From Bacillota bacterium (GTDB lineage: Bacteria > Bacillota > Clostridia > Oscillospirales > Ruminococcaceae): DNA of 26,911 nt. Every line of letters begins with the position of its first letter. Positions within the stretch are counted from its first letter, which is position 1. Under the pieces are notes generated by a model. That model saw nothing but the letters and a program-made list of their open reading frames with translations, had not been told where the DNA came from and ran no database searches. This document shows positions 1 to 7,968 of the stretch, piece by piece. The stretch covers positions 1 through 26,911 of the forward strand of contig JAEZQD010000130.1 of the NCBI GenBank assembly GCA_023413185.1, in the 5' to 3' direction. The position numbers and the translations under genes are program-made.

Positions 1-283
1 CCGTCATCTGTAAATTTAACTGGCCAACACCTTCGGTATCCCAGCAGACACACTTATACTTTGGTGAATTTCTAGAACCGATATGAATAAGCATAGGTTG
101 TTTAAAATAGCCCATATAGGAGGAAAGAATCAACAAATCGGCACTTGTTTTGTCCATTATCCTCTCAAAATCATCAATAGAAGTCGGTGCTATTATCTGC
201 GCTTCGCAACCTGCTGCATTAAAACCCCACAAAATATCGCCCGCATAAAGTTTATCACAATAAATTATTACCTTATATTTCAT
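1..283 (-). CDS. Partial CDS, CgeB/DUF3880-like N-terminus (runs off left edge)
   Basis: An open frame begins with ATG at 283 on the minus strand and stays open for 94 codons to the window edge, so only the N-terminus is visible. It starts MKYKVIIYCDKLYAGD, a beta strand followed by a loop, continues with a GFNAAGCEAQII segment (helix then second strand), a DLLILSSYMGYF strand, and later CVCWDTEG. This pattern of strand, 'gf..aG.ea', 'aDlli' and 'W.te' resembles the N-terminal Rossmann half of CgeB/DUF3880 glycosyltransferase-like proteins of spore-formers. A GAGAGG ribosome binding site lies about 12 bases upstream. No stop occurs and codon use is ordinary. The coding call is fairly safe; the family call is an inference from a short fragment and could be another Rossmann-type protein. 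Confidence 0.6.
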   Translation of the reverse strand, partial: MKYKVIIYCDKLYAGDILWGFNAAGCEAQIIAPTSIDDFERIMDKTSADLLILSSYMGYFKQPMLIHIGSRNSPKYKCVCWDTEGVGQLNLQMT

Positions 284-403
284 AATGATTGATGCCTCTC
301 TGACACGCGGATTTTAACAGTACACTAAATTATATGAAATAAAAAGTCAGTTGTTACTTAGGCTTGTCGACGTTAACGCAGCTGCGTTTTGAACAGGAGC
401 CAT

Positions 404-544
404 ATGTCAAAGCATCAAGCCAAATTATTGTCTTTTTACTTAGATAACAATATAGGTTTGTTATCACTACTATTAAGTCGATTTATCGTTATAATCGAAG
501 GAAAAAAGCCAGCATCCATACAGATGCCGGCTTTTTTATGTTGA
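404..544 (+). CDS. Possible 46-aa small hydrophobic protein (doubtful)
   Basis: ATG at 404 is preceded by AGGAG with a 5-base spacer, which is a good ribosome binding site. The 46-residue product begins MSKHQAKLLSFYLDN and contains a hydrophobic run, IGLLSLLLSRFIVII, that could be one membrane segment. The last 13 or so codons run through the inverted repeat of the terminator at 502-537, so any transcript that stopped there would lack the stop codon. I see no clear + strand promoter and do not recognise a family. It may be chance; it is recorded because of the strong ribosome binding site. Confidence 0.2.
   Translation: MSKHQAKLLSFYLDNNIGLLSLLLSRFIVIIEGKKPASIQMPAFLC
502..537 (-). terminator. 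Intrinsic terminator, probably of the isomerase gene
   Basis: Arms 502-516 and 523-537 form a 15-position stem with one mismatch and a 6-base loop. The GC-rich core (GCC.GCATC) is flanked by A6 on the left and T6 on the right, so it can work in both directions. It lies 44 bases downstream of the stop of the leftward isomerase gene. Confidence 0.8.
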
Positions 545-580
545 TCGTAGAATGAAGCGGTTTATGTGGCAGTTTTACGG

Positions 581-2053
581 TTAAGCAAACGGATTTTCAC
601 CGGGATACGGCAGCGTTTTGGGCTGATTGTAGGCAATGTCGGTTATTCCAAGGTATTTAAATACCTCAAACAGCGCCTTTCCGTAATGCCCGAATGCCAC
701 AGCTCCGTGATGTGGGTAGCACTTTGCAATTAGCACATGGCGGTAAAACCGATCCATTTCGGGAATGGCAAATATGCCGATAGAGCCAAAGCTCTCGGTG
801 GGCACATCAAGTACCTCTCCCTGCGCAATGTATGCCTTAAGCTCCGTCGCTGCGGTGGATTGCAGGCGGTAGAACGTGATGTCGCCCGCCTTGATGTCGC
901 CTTCAAGGGTACCGCGGGTGATGTCCGGTTCGGGGAGCTCGGGCTCAAGGTCGCGCTTCATAATAAGCTGATACCCCATATGCGGGTCGTTGAGCAGGGA
1001 TGAGCAGGTGTTTCCGCAATGGAATCCCATAAAGGTCTCGGGAAGCTTAATGTCATACTTGCCCTTGATGGATTTTTCGTACATAGAGGAGGGCACCGTG
1101 TTGTTGATATCGAGCAGGGTTGTCGGCTTACCGGATACGCAGATGCCGATATACTCGCTCAAGGCGCCGTAAATGTCCACTTCGCAGGAGACGGGGATGC
1201 CGGAGCCGGTCAGACGGCTGTTGACATAACATGGTACAAAGCCAAATTCGGTCTGGAACGCAGGCCAGCATTTTCCGGCAATCGCAACGAACTCACGCGT
1301 ACCTTTGTGCTGCTCAATCCAATCAAGCAGGGTTAGCTCGTACTGGGCAAGGCGGGGCAGTACGCCGGCATATTTGTTGTTGGGACCCAGTTCTGCCGCC
1401 ATATCCTGCATCACTGCCGGAATACGGGGGTCGTCCTTGTGCTTGTTAAAGGCAACGAGCAGATCCAGCTCGCTGTTTTCTTCGACGGCAACGCCAAGGT
1501 CATAAAGCGCTTTGATGGGCGCGTTGCAGGCAAGAAAATCATCGGGGCGGGGACCAAACGCAATAATCTTTAGGTTCTTTACACCCAGTACCGCGGTTGC
1601 AATAGGAACAAATTCTCTAATCTTTTGCGCAACCTCTGTTGCCGTTCCGACCGGATACTCTGGTATGTATGCAGTTTTATGCCGCAGGCTTAGGTTGTAA
1701 GAGCAGTTGAGCATACCGCAGTACGCGTCACCGCGCCCGTCGTATAGGTCGCCGTCGCCCTCGGCAGCCGCAACATACATGATGGGACCGTCAAACCAAT
1801 CGGCAAGCAGGGTTTCCGGTGTTTCGGGACCAAAGTTGCCCAGATACACAACCAAGGCATTTACTCCTTGCGCTTTTACATCCTCCATCGCCCTTTTGGC
1901 GTCGAGTTCTGACTCCACAGCAACGGGGCATTCATACAGCTCCTCGCCATAAGCCATCTTTACCGCCGCGCGACGACGTTCCGCCAATGCCATGGGGAAG
2001 CATCCTCGAGATGCCGCAATAATGCCGAGTTTAACCTTTGGAATGTTCTTCAT
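581..2053 (-). CDS. L-fucose/L-arabinose isomerase family protein
   Basis: The 490-residue product has the length and fold pattern of the L-fucose/L-arabinose isomerase superfamily, cytoplasmic Mn-dependent aldose-ketose isomerases. Visible landmarks are the N-terminal Rossmann-like strand KVKLGIIAASRGCFPM, the DALVVY-type strand VNALVVYLGNFGP near residue 65, the central ECP/EVD region (GIPVSCEVDIYGALSEY around 285-300) that usually carries an acidic metal ligand, GFHCGNTCSS near 345, and the C-terminal HHGAVAFGHYGKALFEVFKYLG, typical of FucI-like enzymes. The ATG at 2053 follows AAGGAG at 8-bp spacing. No kinase, aldolase or sugar transporter is adjacent, so the substrate (fucose, arabinose, a sulfosugar or other) cannot be deduced; family members also include sulfoquinovose isomerases. 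The fold is secure, the substrate is not. Confidence 0.85.
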   Translation of the reverse strand: MKNIPKVKLGIIAASRGCFPMALAERRRAAVKMAYGEELYECPVAVESELDAKRAMEDVKAQGVNALVVYLGNFGPETPETLLADWFDGPIMYVAAAEGDGDLYDGRGDAYCGMLNCSYNLSLRHKTAYIPEYPVGTATEVAQKIREFVPIATAVLGVKNLKIIAFGPRPDDFLACNAPIKALYDLGVAVEENSELDLLVAFNKHKDDPRIPAVMQDMAAELGPNNKYAGVLPRLAQYELTLLDWIEQHKGTREFVAIAGKCWPAFQTEFGFVPCYVNSRLTGSGIPVSCEVDIYGALSEYIGICVSGKPTTLLDINNTVPSSMYEKSIKGKYDIKLPETFMGFHCGNTCSSLLNDPHMGYQLIMKRDLEPELPEPDITRGTLEGDIKAGDITFYRLQSTAATELKAYIAQGEVLDVPTESFGSIGIFAIPEMDRFYRHVLIAKCYPHHGAVAFGHYGKALFEVFKYLGITDIAYNQPKTLPYPGENPFA

Positions 2054-2154
2054 ACATAATTTCTCCTTTTATACGGGATTGAGATGCTGTTATTCGCATC
2101 CTTACGACGCAGATACTTTAGACAATGAATCTTTATGTGTGATACCAATCAATT

Positions 2155-2183
2155 ATTATAACAGTGTTTTATTCACCTGCTAA
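2155..2183 (-). promoter_or_regulatory. Likely promoter of the isomerase gene
   Basis: On the minus strand a perfect TATAAT (2155-2160) has a TTAGCA -35 (2178-2183, four of six matches) 17 bases upstream. It would give a leader of about 95 bases before the isomerase ATG. Confidence 0.45.
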
Positions 2184-2513
2184 ATAAATCGGTATTACAA
2201 TGAGATTCATCGAACCATCTTTGCGGAGCATGGTTCACTTAACTAATTCTTTACCCATAATAATAGAACCATTTTAAAGCACAAAATTCAAGTTAAATTG
2301 TTTTGTTTCGTCGTTTTGTAACAGTTACTCTTTGAATTTTGGGTAATATATAGATAGTTCAACCGTTTTTTCTGCGTGCATTGTTACAAGGTGGCACAAA
2401 AGCACGTTAATGTACGTCATTTTATTCCACAATATGACGATTCACAAGTTATACTGTTTATGTTCAACAGTTTTCGTTGCCGCCTAAAGCACTTCATCGT
2501 TACAATGACTTCG

Positions 2514-2543
2514 TTGAATTAGCCGTGTTGTTTATGCTATAAT
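2514..2543 (+). promoter_or_regulatory. Promoter of the MATE-HD-tcdA operon
   Basis: TTGAAT (2514-2519), an 18-base spacer and a perfect TATAAT (2538-2543) preceded by TGC, so an extended -10. It lies about 57 bases upstream of the MATE start codon. Confidence 0.65.
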
Positions 2544-2600
2544 GGCATAGATTTTGTTTTGAACAAAGCTAACGATGTAGTAAAGAAGGATAATTAAACT

Positions 2601-3989
2601 ATGCAATCATCAAACACACCAATACGTAAAACAGATATGACTGTGGGAAGCCCACTCAAGTTAATATTGTCGTTTACCATTCCCTTGCTCATTGGCAACA
2701 TCTTTCAGCAATTGTACAATGTGGTTGACAGCATCGTGGTTGGCAACTATGTAGGCAGTGTTGCCCTTGCCGCTGTAGGAACTGCGTTTCCCGTTATCTT
2801 TATGTTTGTCTCACTGTTTATGGGCATCGGCATTGGTGCTACCATTATGATTGCGCAGTATTTTGGCGCCGGTGACAACGACAAGGTTCGCAAAACGGTA
2901 GACACAATCTATTCGGCTATCATGATCGGTGCTATACCGCTCACCGTAATCGGTGTGCTTTTTAGCGGAACGTTTCTAAAAATCATGCAGGTACCCGCAG
3001 ACACCTTCGCTGACGCGCATCTTTATATCACCATTATCTTTCTTGGAATAATTGCGTCGCTTGGCTACAATGTAAACGCGGGTATTCTTCAAGGTTTGGG
3101 AGACAGCCGGTCTCCGCTCATTTTTTTGTCCATCGCTACGGTTATCAACATTGTTCTTGATGTATTATTTGTGGTGGTGTTCGGTTGGGGTGTTGCGGGC
3201 GTTGCAATTGCAACAATTATTGCGCAATTTAGTTCGTGGTTGTTCGGCATTTTCTATATTAATAAAAAGTACCCCAACCTACACATACGCCCGTTTCATT
3301 TTTCGTTTGACAAAGCTCTGTTTTTACAGGCAGTAAAACTTGGCGTACCTGCCGGAATACAGCAGGCAATCTTTTCGATTGGTATTATGGCGATGCAGTC
3401 GCTGGTTAATAGCTACGGTTCTGACTTTATGGCGGGATATAACGGCGCAAGCAAGATTGATACGTTTTCATTCTTGCCTATTCAAAGCTTTGCCACTTCA
3501 ATTACCACCTTTGTTGGTCAAAACATTGGGGCAGGCAAGATGGATCGTGTCAAACAGGGCGCAAAAATCACTATGATTATGTCAATCGGTTGCAATTTGG
3601 TTATCAGTGCCCTTTTGCTTTTAGTCGGGCCGTGGCTCATGCGTCTGTTCAGTCCATCTGAACCGGTCATACAGGCAGGGCTCGTTTATATGTATCGTGT
3701 TCTCCCTTTCCATTGGCTGCTGGCAACGATGTTTATCATTAACGGCATTATGCGCGGCGCGGGAGAGATGACAATTCCGCTTCTATCGACTACATTGTCG
3801 TTGTGGGCGGCTCGCGTACCAAGCGCGTACCTGATTGCGCACTATATCGGTCGTGACGATATCTTTTTTTGCAACCCGATCGGATGGGCGCTTGGTGTGA
3901 CGCTAGCGCTTAGTTATTACCTCTCGGGTCGATGGAAGAATAAAGCCATCGTATCAAAGAAAGCGTCACTTGCCCAATCGATTGACTAA
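2601..3989 (+). CDS. MATE family efflux transporter
   Basis: The 462-residue membrane protein has the usual length and about 12 hydrophobic segments in two homologous halves. These are MATE (multidrug and toxic compound extrusion) cation-coupled antiporters of the plasma membrane. The first half begins PLKLILSFTIPLLIGNIFQQ with the MATE-typical 'YNVVDSIVVGNYVG' around residue 40; the second half begins around 245 with KLGVPAGIQQAIFSIG, the mirror motif. It resembles the MepA/NorM-like clostridial branch. The ATG follows AAGGAT with good spacing, behind an extended -10 promoter. It is the first gene of a three-gene run with the HD protein 38 bases downstream and tcdA after that. The exported compound cannot be told from sequence. 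Confidence 0.93.
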   Translation: MQSSNTPIRKTDMTVGSPLKLILSFTIPLLIGNIFQQLYNVVDSIVVGNYVGSVALAAVGTAFPVIFMFVSLFMGIGIGATIMIAQYFGAGDNDKVRKTVDTIYSAIMIGAIPLTVIGVLFSGTFLKIMQVPADTFADAHLYITIIFLGIIASLGYNVNAGILQGLGDSRSPLIFLSIATVINIVLDVLFVVVFGWGVAGVAIATIIAQFSSWLFGIFYINKKYPNLHIRPFHFSFDKALFLQAVKLGVPAGIQQAIFSIGIMAMQSLVNSYGSDFMAGYNGASKIDTFSFLPIQSFATSITTFVGQNIGAGKMDRVKQGAKITMIMSIGCNLVISALLLLVGPWLMRLFSPSEPVIQAGLVYMYRVLPFHWLLATMFIINGIMRGAGEMTIPLLSTTLSLWAARVPSAYLIAHYIGRDDIFFCNPIGWALGVTLALSYYLSGRWKNKAIVSKKASLAQSID

Positions 3990-4027
3990 ACGAATACGAA
4001 ACAGCAAATATAAAGGAGTGATTAACA

Positions 4028-4591
4028 ATGCCTAACCTCACAAGAGAATTGGCGTGGGAGCTGCTTTCACAGTACAACAAGGAAGAGTTCCATTTAAAGC
4101 ATGCTCAGATTGTCGAGGGCGTCATGCGTTATTTCGCCCAAAAGCTCGGGTTTGGTGACGAGGTGGATTTTTGGGGGATAGTGGGACTGTTACACGACCT
4201 TGATTTTGAGGAGTACCCCGAGGAACACTGCATAAAGACACAGGAGCTTATGCGAAAACACGGCGTAGATGAGCGTATCATCCGTGCCGCAGCAAGCCAT
4301 GGATATGCGATTACTGTGGATATTAAGCCCGAACACACGATGGAAAAGGTGCTGTACGCAACCGATGAGCTTACCGGGCTTATTGGTGCGGTCGCACTGA
4401 TGCGTCCTTCCAAAAGCGTCATGGATCTTGAGCTCAAATCGGTAAAAAAGAAATACAAAACGCTGAATTTTGCGGCGGGTTGCTCGCGCGAGGTCATTGA
4501 ACGCGGCGCGGACATGTTGGGCTGGGAACTTGATGAACTTATTGCCCAAACCATTCTTGCGATGCGCACTCTAACCGGCATTGTTGCGTAG
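4028..4591 (+). CDS. HD domain protein (putative phosphohydrolase)
   Basis: A 187-residue soluble protein of the HD/HDIG superfamily, metal-dependent phosphohydrolases often acting on nucleotides. The ligand set is visible: H25 in LKHAQIV, the H56-D57 pair in GLLHDLDF, a histidine near 91 in AASHGY, and D113 in YATDEL. The remainder is helical, as expected. Start: ATG at 4028 with AAAGGAG spaced 8 bases upstream. It sits between a MATE transporter and tcdA in what looks like one operon. The same short stand-alone HD family is common in Clostridia and is annotated only as HDIG-domain protein; no substrate is proposed. Confidence 0.85.
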   Translation: MPNLTRELAWELLSQYNKEEFHLKHAQIVEGVMRYFAQKLGFGDEVDFWGIVGLLHDLDFEEYPEEHCIKTQELMRKHGVDERIIRAAASHGYAITVDIKPEHTMEKVLYATDELTGLIGAVALMRPSKSVMDLELKSVKKKYKTLNFAAGCSREVIERGADMLGWELDELIAQTILAMRTLTGIVA

Positions 4592-4640
4592 TCTAAATAA
4601 TCGCCATGCAGTCGTTATACAACAAAAGGAGACACCATTC

Positions 4641-5399
4641 ATGAAACAAGATCAGTTTTCCAGAACCCGTCTGTTGATTGGTGAAGATGGGGTAGAAAGG
4701 TTAAGCGGGGCGCGTGTTGCGATGTTTGGTTTGGGCGGCGTAGGCTCCTATACCGTCGAGGCACTTGCCCGCGCGGGCGTAGGCTCGTTTTCTTTGTTTG
4801 ACGACGACAAGGTATGCCTGACCAATATCAACCGACAACTGATAGCCACCCACTCCAGCGTGGGCAGGTTAAAAACAGAGGTGATGCGCGAACGAATCCT
4901 TGATATTAACCCAAACGCTGAGATAACGGCTTATTCCTGCTTTTACACCCCGGACAATGCGGATGATTACGACCTATCGCAGTACAGTTACATTGTCGAT
5001 GCCATCGACACGGTCTCTGCAAAGCTTGAGCTTGTCACCCGTGCCTCGCGCCTTGGTGTCCCTATAATCAGCTGTATGGGCGCGGGCAATAAGCTGGACG
5101 CCACACGGTTTGAGGTTACCGACATCTATAAAACCGAGGTCTGCCCGCTTGCGCGTGTGATGCGGCGCGAACTGAAGGCTCGCGGTGTCAAATCGCTGAA
5201 GGTCGTGTACTCCAAAGAGCCTGCGATTACTCCGCGTACTGAGGGTGCGGGACCTGACTGCAAAACGGGCTGTGTATGCCCTCCGGGGGTTAAGCGACAC
5301 TGCACAGCGCGCCGACAGATACCGGGCAGCGTGTCGTTTGTGCCCTCTGTAGCAGGGCTGATTCTCGCAGGCGAGGTAATTAAAGACCTGCTTGTGTAA
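4641..5399 (+). CDS. tcdA: tRNA threonylcarbamoyladenosine dehydratase TcdA
   Basis: A ThiF/MoeB/E1-like adenylating protein of 252 residues. TcdA uses ATP to cyclise the t6A modification at tRNA position 37 to ct6A, in the cytoplasm. The ATP-binding loop GLGGVGS is at residues 30-36, the DDDKVCLTNINRQ signature (residues 54-66) follows, and a Cys-rich stretch (C207, C211, C213) is near the C-terminus; the sequence ends LILAGEVIKDLLV as in the family. The ATG at 4641 is chosen because AAAGGAG lies 7-10 bases upstream; the frame extends 20 codons further upstream to an ATG overlapping the HD gene, but without a ribosome binding site. The spacing and final terminator suggest it ends the MATE-HD operon. 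Confidence 0.9.
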   Translation: MKQDQFSRTRLLIGEDGVERLSGARVAMFGLGGVGSYTVEALARAGVGSFSLFDDDKVCLTNINRQLIATHSSVGRLKTEVMRERILDINPNAEITAYSCFYTPDNADDYDLSQYSYIVDAIDTVSAKLELVTRASRLGVPIISCMGAGNKLDATRFEVTDIYKTEVCPLARVMRRELKARGVKSLKVVYSKEPAITPRTEGAGPDCKTGCVCPPGVKRHCTARRQIPGSVSFVPSVAGLILAGEVIKDLLV

Positions 5400-5416
5400 A
5401 ACAACAGAAGATAAAC

Positions 5417-5460
5417 AAAACCACTCATCTTCGGCGGTACCCAAAGATGAGTGGTTTTTT
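5417..5460. terminator. Bidirectional terminator between convergent genes
   Basis: Arms 5417-5431 and 5444-5458 pair perfectly over 15 bases (core CCACTCATC), loop of 12, followed by T6 rightward and flanked by A4 on the left. It ends tcdA (+) and probably the SMP-30 operon (-), whose stop is at 5481. Confidence 0.85.
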
Positions 5461-5480
5461 GCTATACTATTGCTCAACGC

Positions 5481-6365
5481 TTAAATGCATGCGTAATGCT
5501 CGGGCAAGCCTTCGCATGCCGCCCTGGTGTAATACACCTTACCCCCAAGGTATTTGCCCCGAGCGTCCGCTGCGTTTTTTGTGTCGGCGGCTCCTTCAAA
5601 CGCGGAGGTGATATATAACGTCTTTAAGTCATCATCCCCTAGGCATACGCTCGAGGTCTGGAGTGCTGGGGTGTCAATCCGTTCCACAATCTCTCCCTGA
5701 GGGGAAAGCCGCAAGACACAGGAGCCGCCCCAACACGCAAGCCACACCTGCCCTTTTCCGTCAACCGTCAACCCGTCGGGAAGACCGTAAAGACTGTCGA
5801 GCACAAACCAACCACGGGGATTAGTAATTGCACCGGTCTGCAAGCAATAATCGTAAGCGGTCACTGTCCTTGTAATGGAATCGGTGTGGTAAAAGGTCTT
5901 TTTATCGGGCGTAAAGCCCATGCCGTTGGATATTCCAAGTCCATCAAGCAGCACCTTGGGTTGTTTTCCCGACTCAAATTGATACAGCTTGCCACCCCGA
6001 AGGCTCTTCTTCATGGTACCCGCAAGCATCCGTCCGCAAGCATCGGCAATTGCGTCGTTAAAGCGCTCCCCATCAGTGAGCGAAACCGAAAACATCGTCC
6101 GCTCGTTTTCGATGTGGTATCCGTCCTCCGTTTTGGGAACCGCCTTGACTCCCTGCTCGGTAAACAGTACGAGCGTATCATCCTCGGTGAAGAGAAATGC
6201 CCCGGTTTGATACCCGCTTGATAGTTCAAGGATAAGTTCACCCGTGCTCGGACAAAACGAGAAGATCTCACCGTTTATAATATCGGTCCAGAACAGCTTT
6301 CTTTGACGGACATTCCAGAATGGACCCTCGCCTAATTGATTGTCTTTGTTACCTAACGTTTGCAT
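5481..6365 (-). CDS. SMP-30/gluconolactonase/LRE family protein
   Basis: A 294-residue six-bladed beta-propeller of the SMP-30/gluconolaconase family, metal-dependent enzymes that open sugar lactones, cytoplasmic. Divalent-metal ligands expected in the family are all visible: E13 in QLGEGPFW, N103-D104 in RFNDAIAD, N147 in GISNGMGF and D197 in GLPDGLTVD. No signal peptide. The ATG at 6365 lies inside the end of the EamA gene (13-bp overlap) and has AAAGGAG nine bases upstream, so translation is probably coupled. It is the last gene of the XRE-EamA-lactonase operon. The real lactone is unknown; family members act on glucono-, arabino- or other lactones. Confidence 0.88.
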   Translation of the reverse strand: MQTLGNKDNQLGEGPFWNVRQRKLFWTDIINGEIFSFCPSTGELILELSSGYQTGAFLFTEDDTLVLFTEQGVKAVPKTEDGYHIENERTMFSVSLTDGERFNDAIADACGRMLAGTMKKSLRGGKLYQFESGKQPKVLLDGLGISNGMGFTPDKKTFYHTDSITRTVTAYDYCLQTGAITNPRGWFVLDSLYGLPDGLTVDGKGQVWLACWGGSCVLRLSPQGEIVERIDTPALQTSSVCLGDDDLKTLYITSAFEGAADTKNAADARGKYLGGKVYYTRAACEGLPEHYACI

Positions 6366-7285
6366 GCGGTTTCTCCTTTATGTGTTGCTTCGAGTTGTGT
6401 CGGTTGATTCCTGTGTGCCAGCCACTGGTACAGCAGCGAGCCGCTAATAATCACTGCGCCGCCCGTAATGGTAGCAACAGTGGGAAACTCCGAAATAATC
6501 AGTACGCCAAGAATGCCGGAAAGCAGTGGGGTAACAAACATAAAGTTCGTAACCGTGGTGATTTTCTCCGCCTTAGACATCGCCTTTGACCACAATAAAA
6601 AGCCTACCGCACCGGGGAATATACCAAGGTATGCAATATTGATGATATCAAGCACAGGTGTGACTTTGAGTTGAGCGAGTCCGTCTATCATAAAATAAGA
6701 CATCAGTATGGTTCCTGAGAAGATGCTGTACGCAGTAGCCTCAAACGTTGTATATGTTTTAAGTAGTCTGCGCTGCAGCACATTATATACCGCAATCGCA
6801 AGGGCGGCGAGCACCATCCAAATAATACCCCGGTTAAAAGAAAGCTCGCCACCGCCGAGGGCGATAATAACAATCCCACCAAACTGTACTGCTATGGCAA
6901 GCCAGCAAGGCGGGCTAATCCGTTCCTTGTAAAACAGTGCGGCGAGCGCGGCGGTAAAGATGGGTCCTGTGCTGATTAGTATACTTGCAGTCGCCGCCGT
7001 GACGCGCATAGAGCCCATATTAAAGGCATATGCATAAAACGCAAATCCCGCAAATCCCGACGCAAATATGACGGGAAGATCGCGCAGGCGGGGCAGACGA
7101 GTGCGCTTTATCAGCGCTATGATGAGCAAAAACAAACTGGCAAATAAATATCGAACAGCACCTAAGGTTTCGGGAGTAAGATGCTTTAGGGCAATCTTTG
7201 TAAATACAAACGCGCTCGACCACAGTACAATGGTTAAAAACGCAAGGACAAGTGCCGTTGTGCGGGATTTCTCTGCTGATACCAT
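6353..7285 (-). CDS. EamA/DMT family transporter
   Basis: A 310-residue inner-membrane protein with ten hydrophobic segments arranged as two EamA repeats, the drug/metabolite transporter fold (RhaT/YdcZ-like permeases exporting amino acids or small metabolites). It opens LVLAFLTIVLWSSAFVFTKIAL with the classic 'W.s.f...k' of repeat one; repeat two begins FNRGIIWMVLAALAIAVYNV around residue 150. The ATG follows AAGGGGA. It lies 59 bases behind the XRE-cupin gene on the same strand and overlaps the lactonase gene by 13 bases, so the three look co-transcribed. Substrate unknown; the regulator's cupin domain and the lactonase suggest a small polar metabolite. Confidence 0.9.
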   Translation of the reverse strand: MVSAEKSRTTALVLAFLTIVLWSSAFVFTKIALKHLTPETLGAVRYLFASLFLLIIALIKRTRLPRLRDLPVIFASGFAGFAFYAYAFNMGSMRVTAATASILISTGPIFTAALAALFYKERISPPCWLAIAVQFGGIVIIALGGGELSFNRGIIWMVLAALAIAVYNVLQRRLLKTYTTFEATAYSIFSGTILMSYFMIDGLAQLKVTPVLDIINIAYLGIFPGAVGFLLWSKAMSKAEKITTVTNFMFVTPLLSGILGVLIISEFPTVATITGGAVIISGSLLYQWLAHRNQPTQLEATHKGETACKR

Positions 7286-7344
7286 GATGTGTTATTTCCC
7301 CTTACACAAATTCGTTTGTGGGTAGTTGTTGGCTTTCGCCGTCT

Positions 7345-7905
7345 TCAGTTAATATGAGCATAATGGATGATGTCGCAGAACACGACGGGTATTATACCAG
7401 GATTATGGTAGGAGTGTGAAACATCCGCCGCAAAACCGATTGCGTGCTGCGCAGGTACATGGAAGGTTTTATCATCAATATATACATTCAGGTCGCCCTC
7501 AAACACCGTGATATACTCTCGGGTGCCCGCTTGGTGTGCTTCGGAGGAGGACCCCCCGCCCGGCATAATCTCGGAATAGAAGATCTCAAACCCGCGCTCA
7601 TTGGTGCACGGAAACATCGTGTATATCCGAAAGCTGTGGTCCTTACTGGTAATTGCGCGCACGTCTTTAGTGCTCACTACAATGGTGTCGGGTTGGGGTT
7701 CGCTGACAAGCTGTGACAGCGAGATTTTAAGCGCGTTGGATATCTTGTAAAGTGTTGTGATAGAAGGGCAGGATTGCGCACGCTCCATCTGATAGAGCAT
7801 ACTCTTGCTGACACCGGTCAGTTCCGCCATGCGATCGAGCGACAATCCCTGTGCTTCTCGAATACGCTTTAGGTTTTGAGAGAGTATCTTACTGATTGCC
7901 TCCAT
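7345..7905 (-). CDS. XRE-family HTH regulator with C-terminal cupin domain
   Basis: A 186-residue transcription factor. Residues 8-63 are an XRE/Cro helix-turn-helix (LKRIREAQGLSLDRMAE then GVSKSMLYQMERAQ as recognition helix); residues 108-178 are a small cupin with candidate metal/ligand residues H124, E130, H164 and H167. Such proteins sense a small ligand and control the neighbouring operon. The ATG at 7905 is chosen because AAGGAGG lies six bases upstream and because the predicted transcription start is near 7933, which excludes the longer TTG start at 7932. Its promoter is covered by a perfect inverted repeat (7927-7964), strongly suggesting autoregulation of this gene together with EamA and the lactonase. 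Confidence 0.9.
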   Translation of the reverse strand: MEAISKILSQNLKRIREAQGLSLDRMAELTGVSKSMLYQMERAQSCPSITTLYKISNALKISLSQLVSEPQPDTIVVSTKDVRAITSKDHSFRIYTMFPCTNERGFEIFYSEIMPGGGSSSEAHQAGTREYITVFEGDLNVYIDDKTFHVPAQHAIGFAADVSHSYHNPGIIPVVFCDIIHYAHIN

Positions 7906-7926
7906 AGTGCAACCTCCTTTTGTTTT

Positions 7927-7964
7927 GTTCAATAAACTGATAATATCATATCAGTTTATTGAAC
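7927..7964. promoter_or_regulatory. Perfect 16-bp-arm inverted repeat, likely operator of the XRE-cupin operon
   Basis: Left arm GTTCAATAAACTGATA (7927-7942) and right arm TATCAGTTTATTGAAC (7949-7964) match perfectly around a 6-base spacer. The dyad covers the -10 (7940-7945) and reaches the -35 of the leftward promoter, so a bound dimer would block RNA polymerase. Confidence 0.75.
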
Positions 7965-7968
7965 GCAA
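7940..7968 (-). promoter_or_regulatory. Promoter of the XRE-EamA-lactonase operon
   Basis: On the minus strand TTGCGT (7963-7968), 17-base spacer, TATTAT (7940-7945). The transcription start would be near 7933, 28 bases upstream of the XRE start codon. Confidence 0.6.

Larger units (their letters stand above)
284..580. other. Intergenic stretch between two leftward genes
   Basis: This stretch holds a perfect 14-bp palindrome, AACGCAGCTGCGTT at 375-388, about 90 bases upstream of the CgeB-like start and a possible regulator site. A TATAAT-like hexamer on the minus strand (329-334) could serve that gene, but no good -35 is seen. The stretch also holds a possible small ORF (404-544, +) and the terminator of the isomerase gene (502-537). 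Nothing else is recognised. Confidence 0.45.
2054..2600. other. 547-bp AT-rich divergent intergenic region
   Basis: No credible gene is visible. It separates the leftward isomerase gene from the rightward MATE operon and holds a promoter for each. Another visible element is the inverted repeat GAACCAT (2212-2218)/ATGGTTC (2230-2236), with a further GAACCAT copy near 2267, possibly a regulator site. The remainder is AT-rich and featureless to my eye. Confidence 0.5.

Noticed and set aside
83..292. Plus-strand frame of 69 codons at the left edge
   Set aside because: It overlaps the better minus-strand gene, is basic and low in structure, and has no good ribosome binding site.
4129..4581. Minus-strand frames of 119-150 codons over the HD gene
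   Set aside because: Antisense to the metal-ligand region of the HD protein; Ser/Arg-rich shadow composition.
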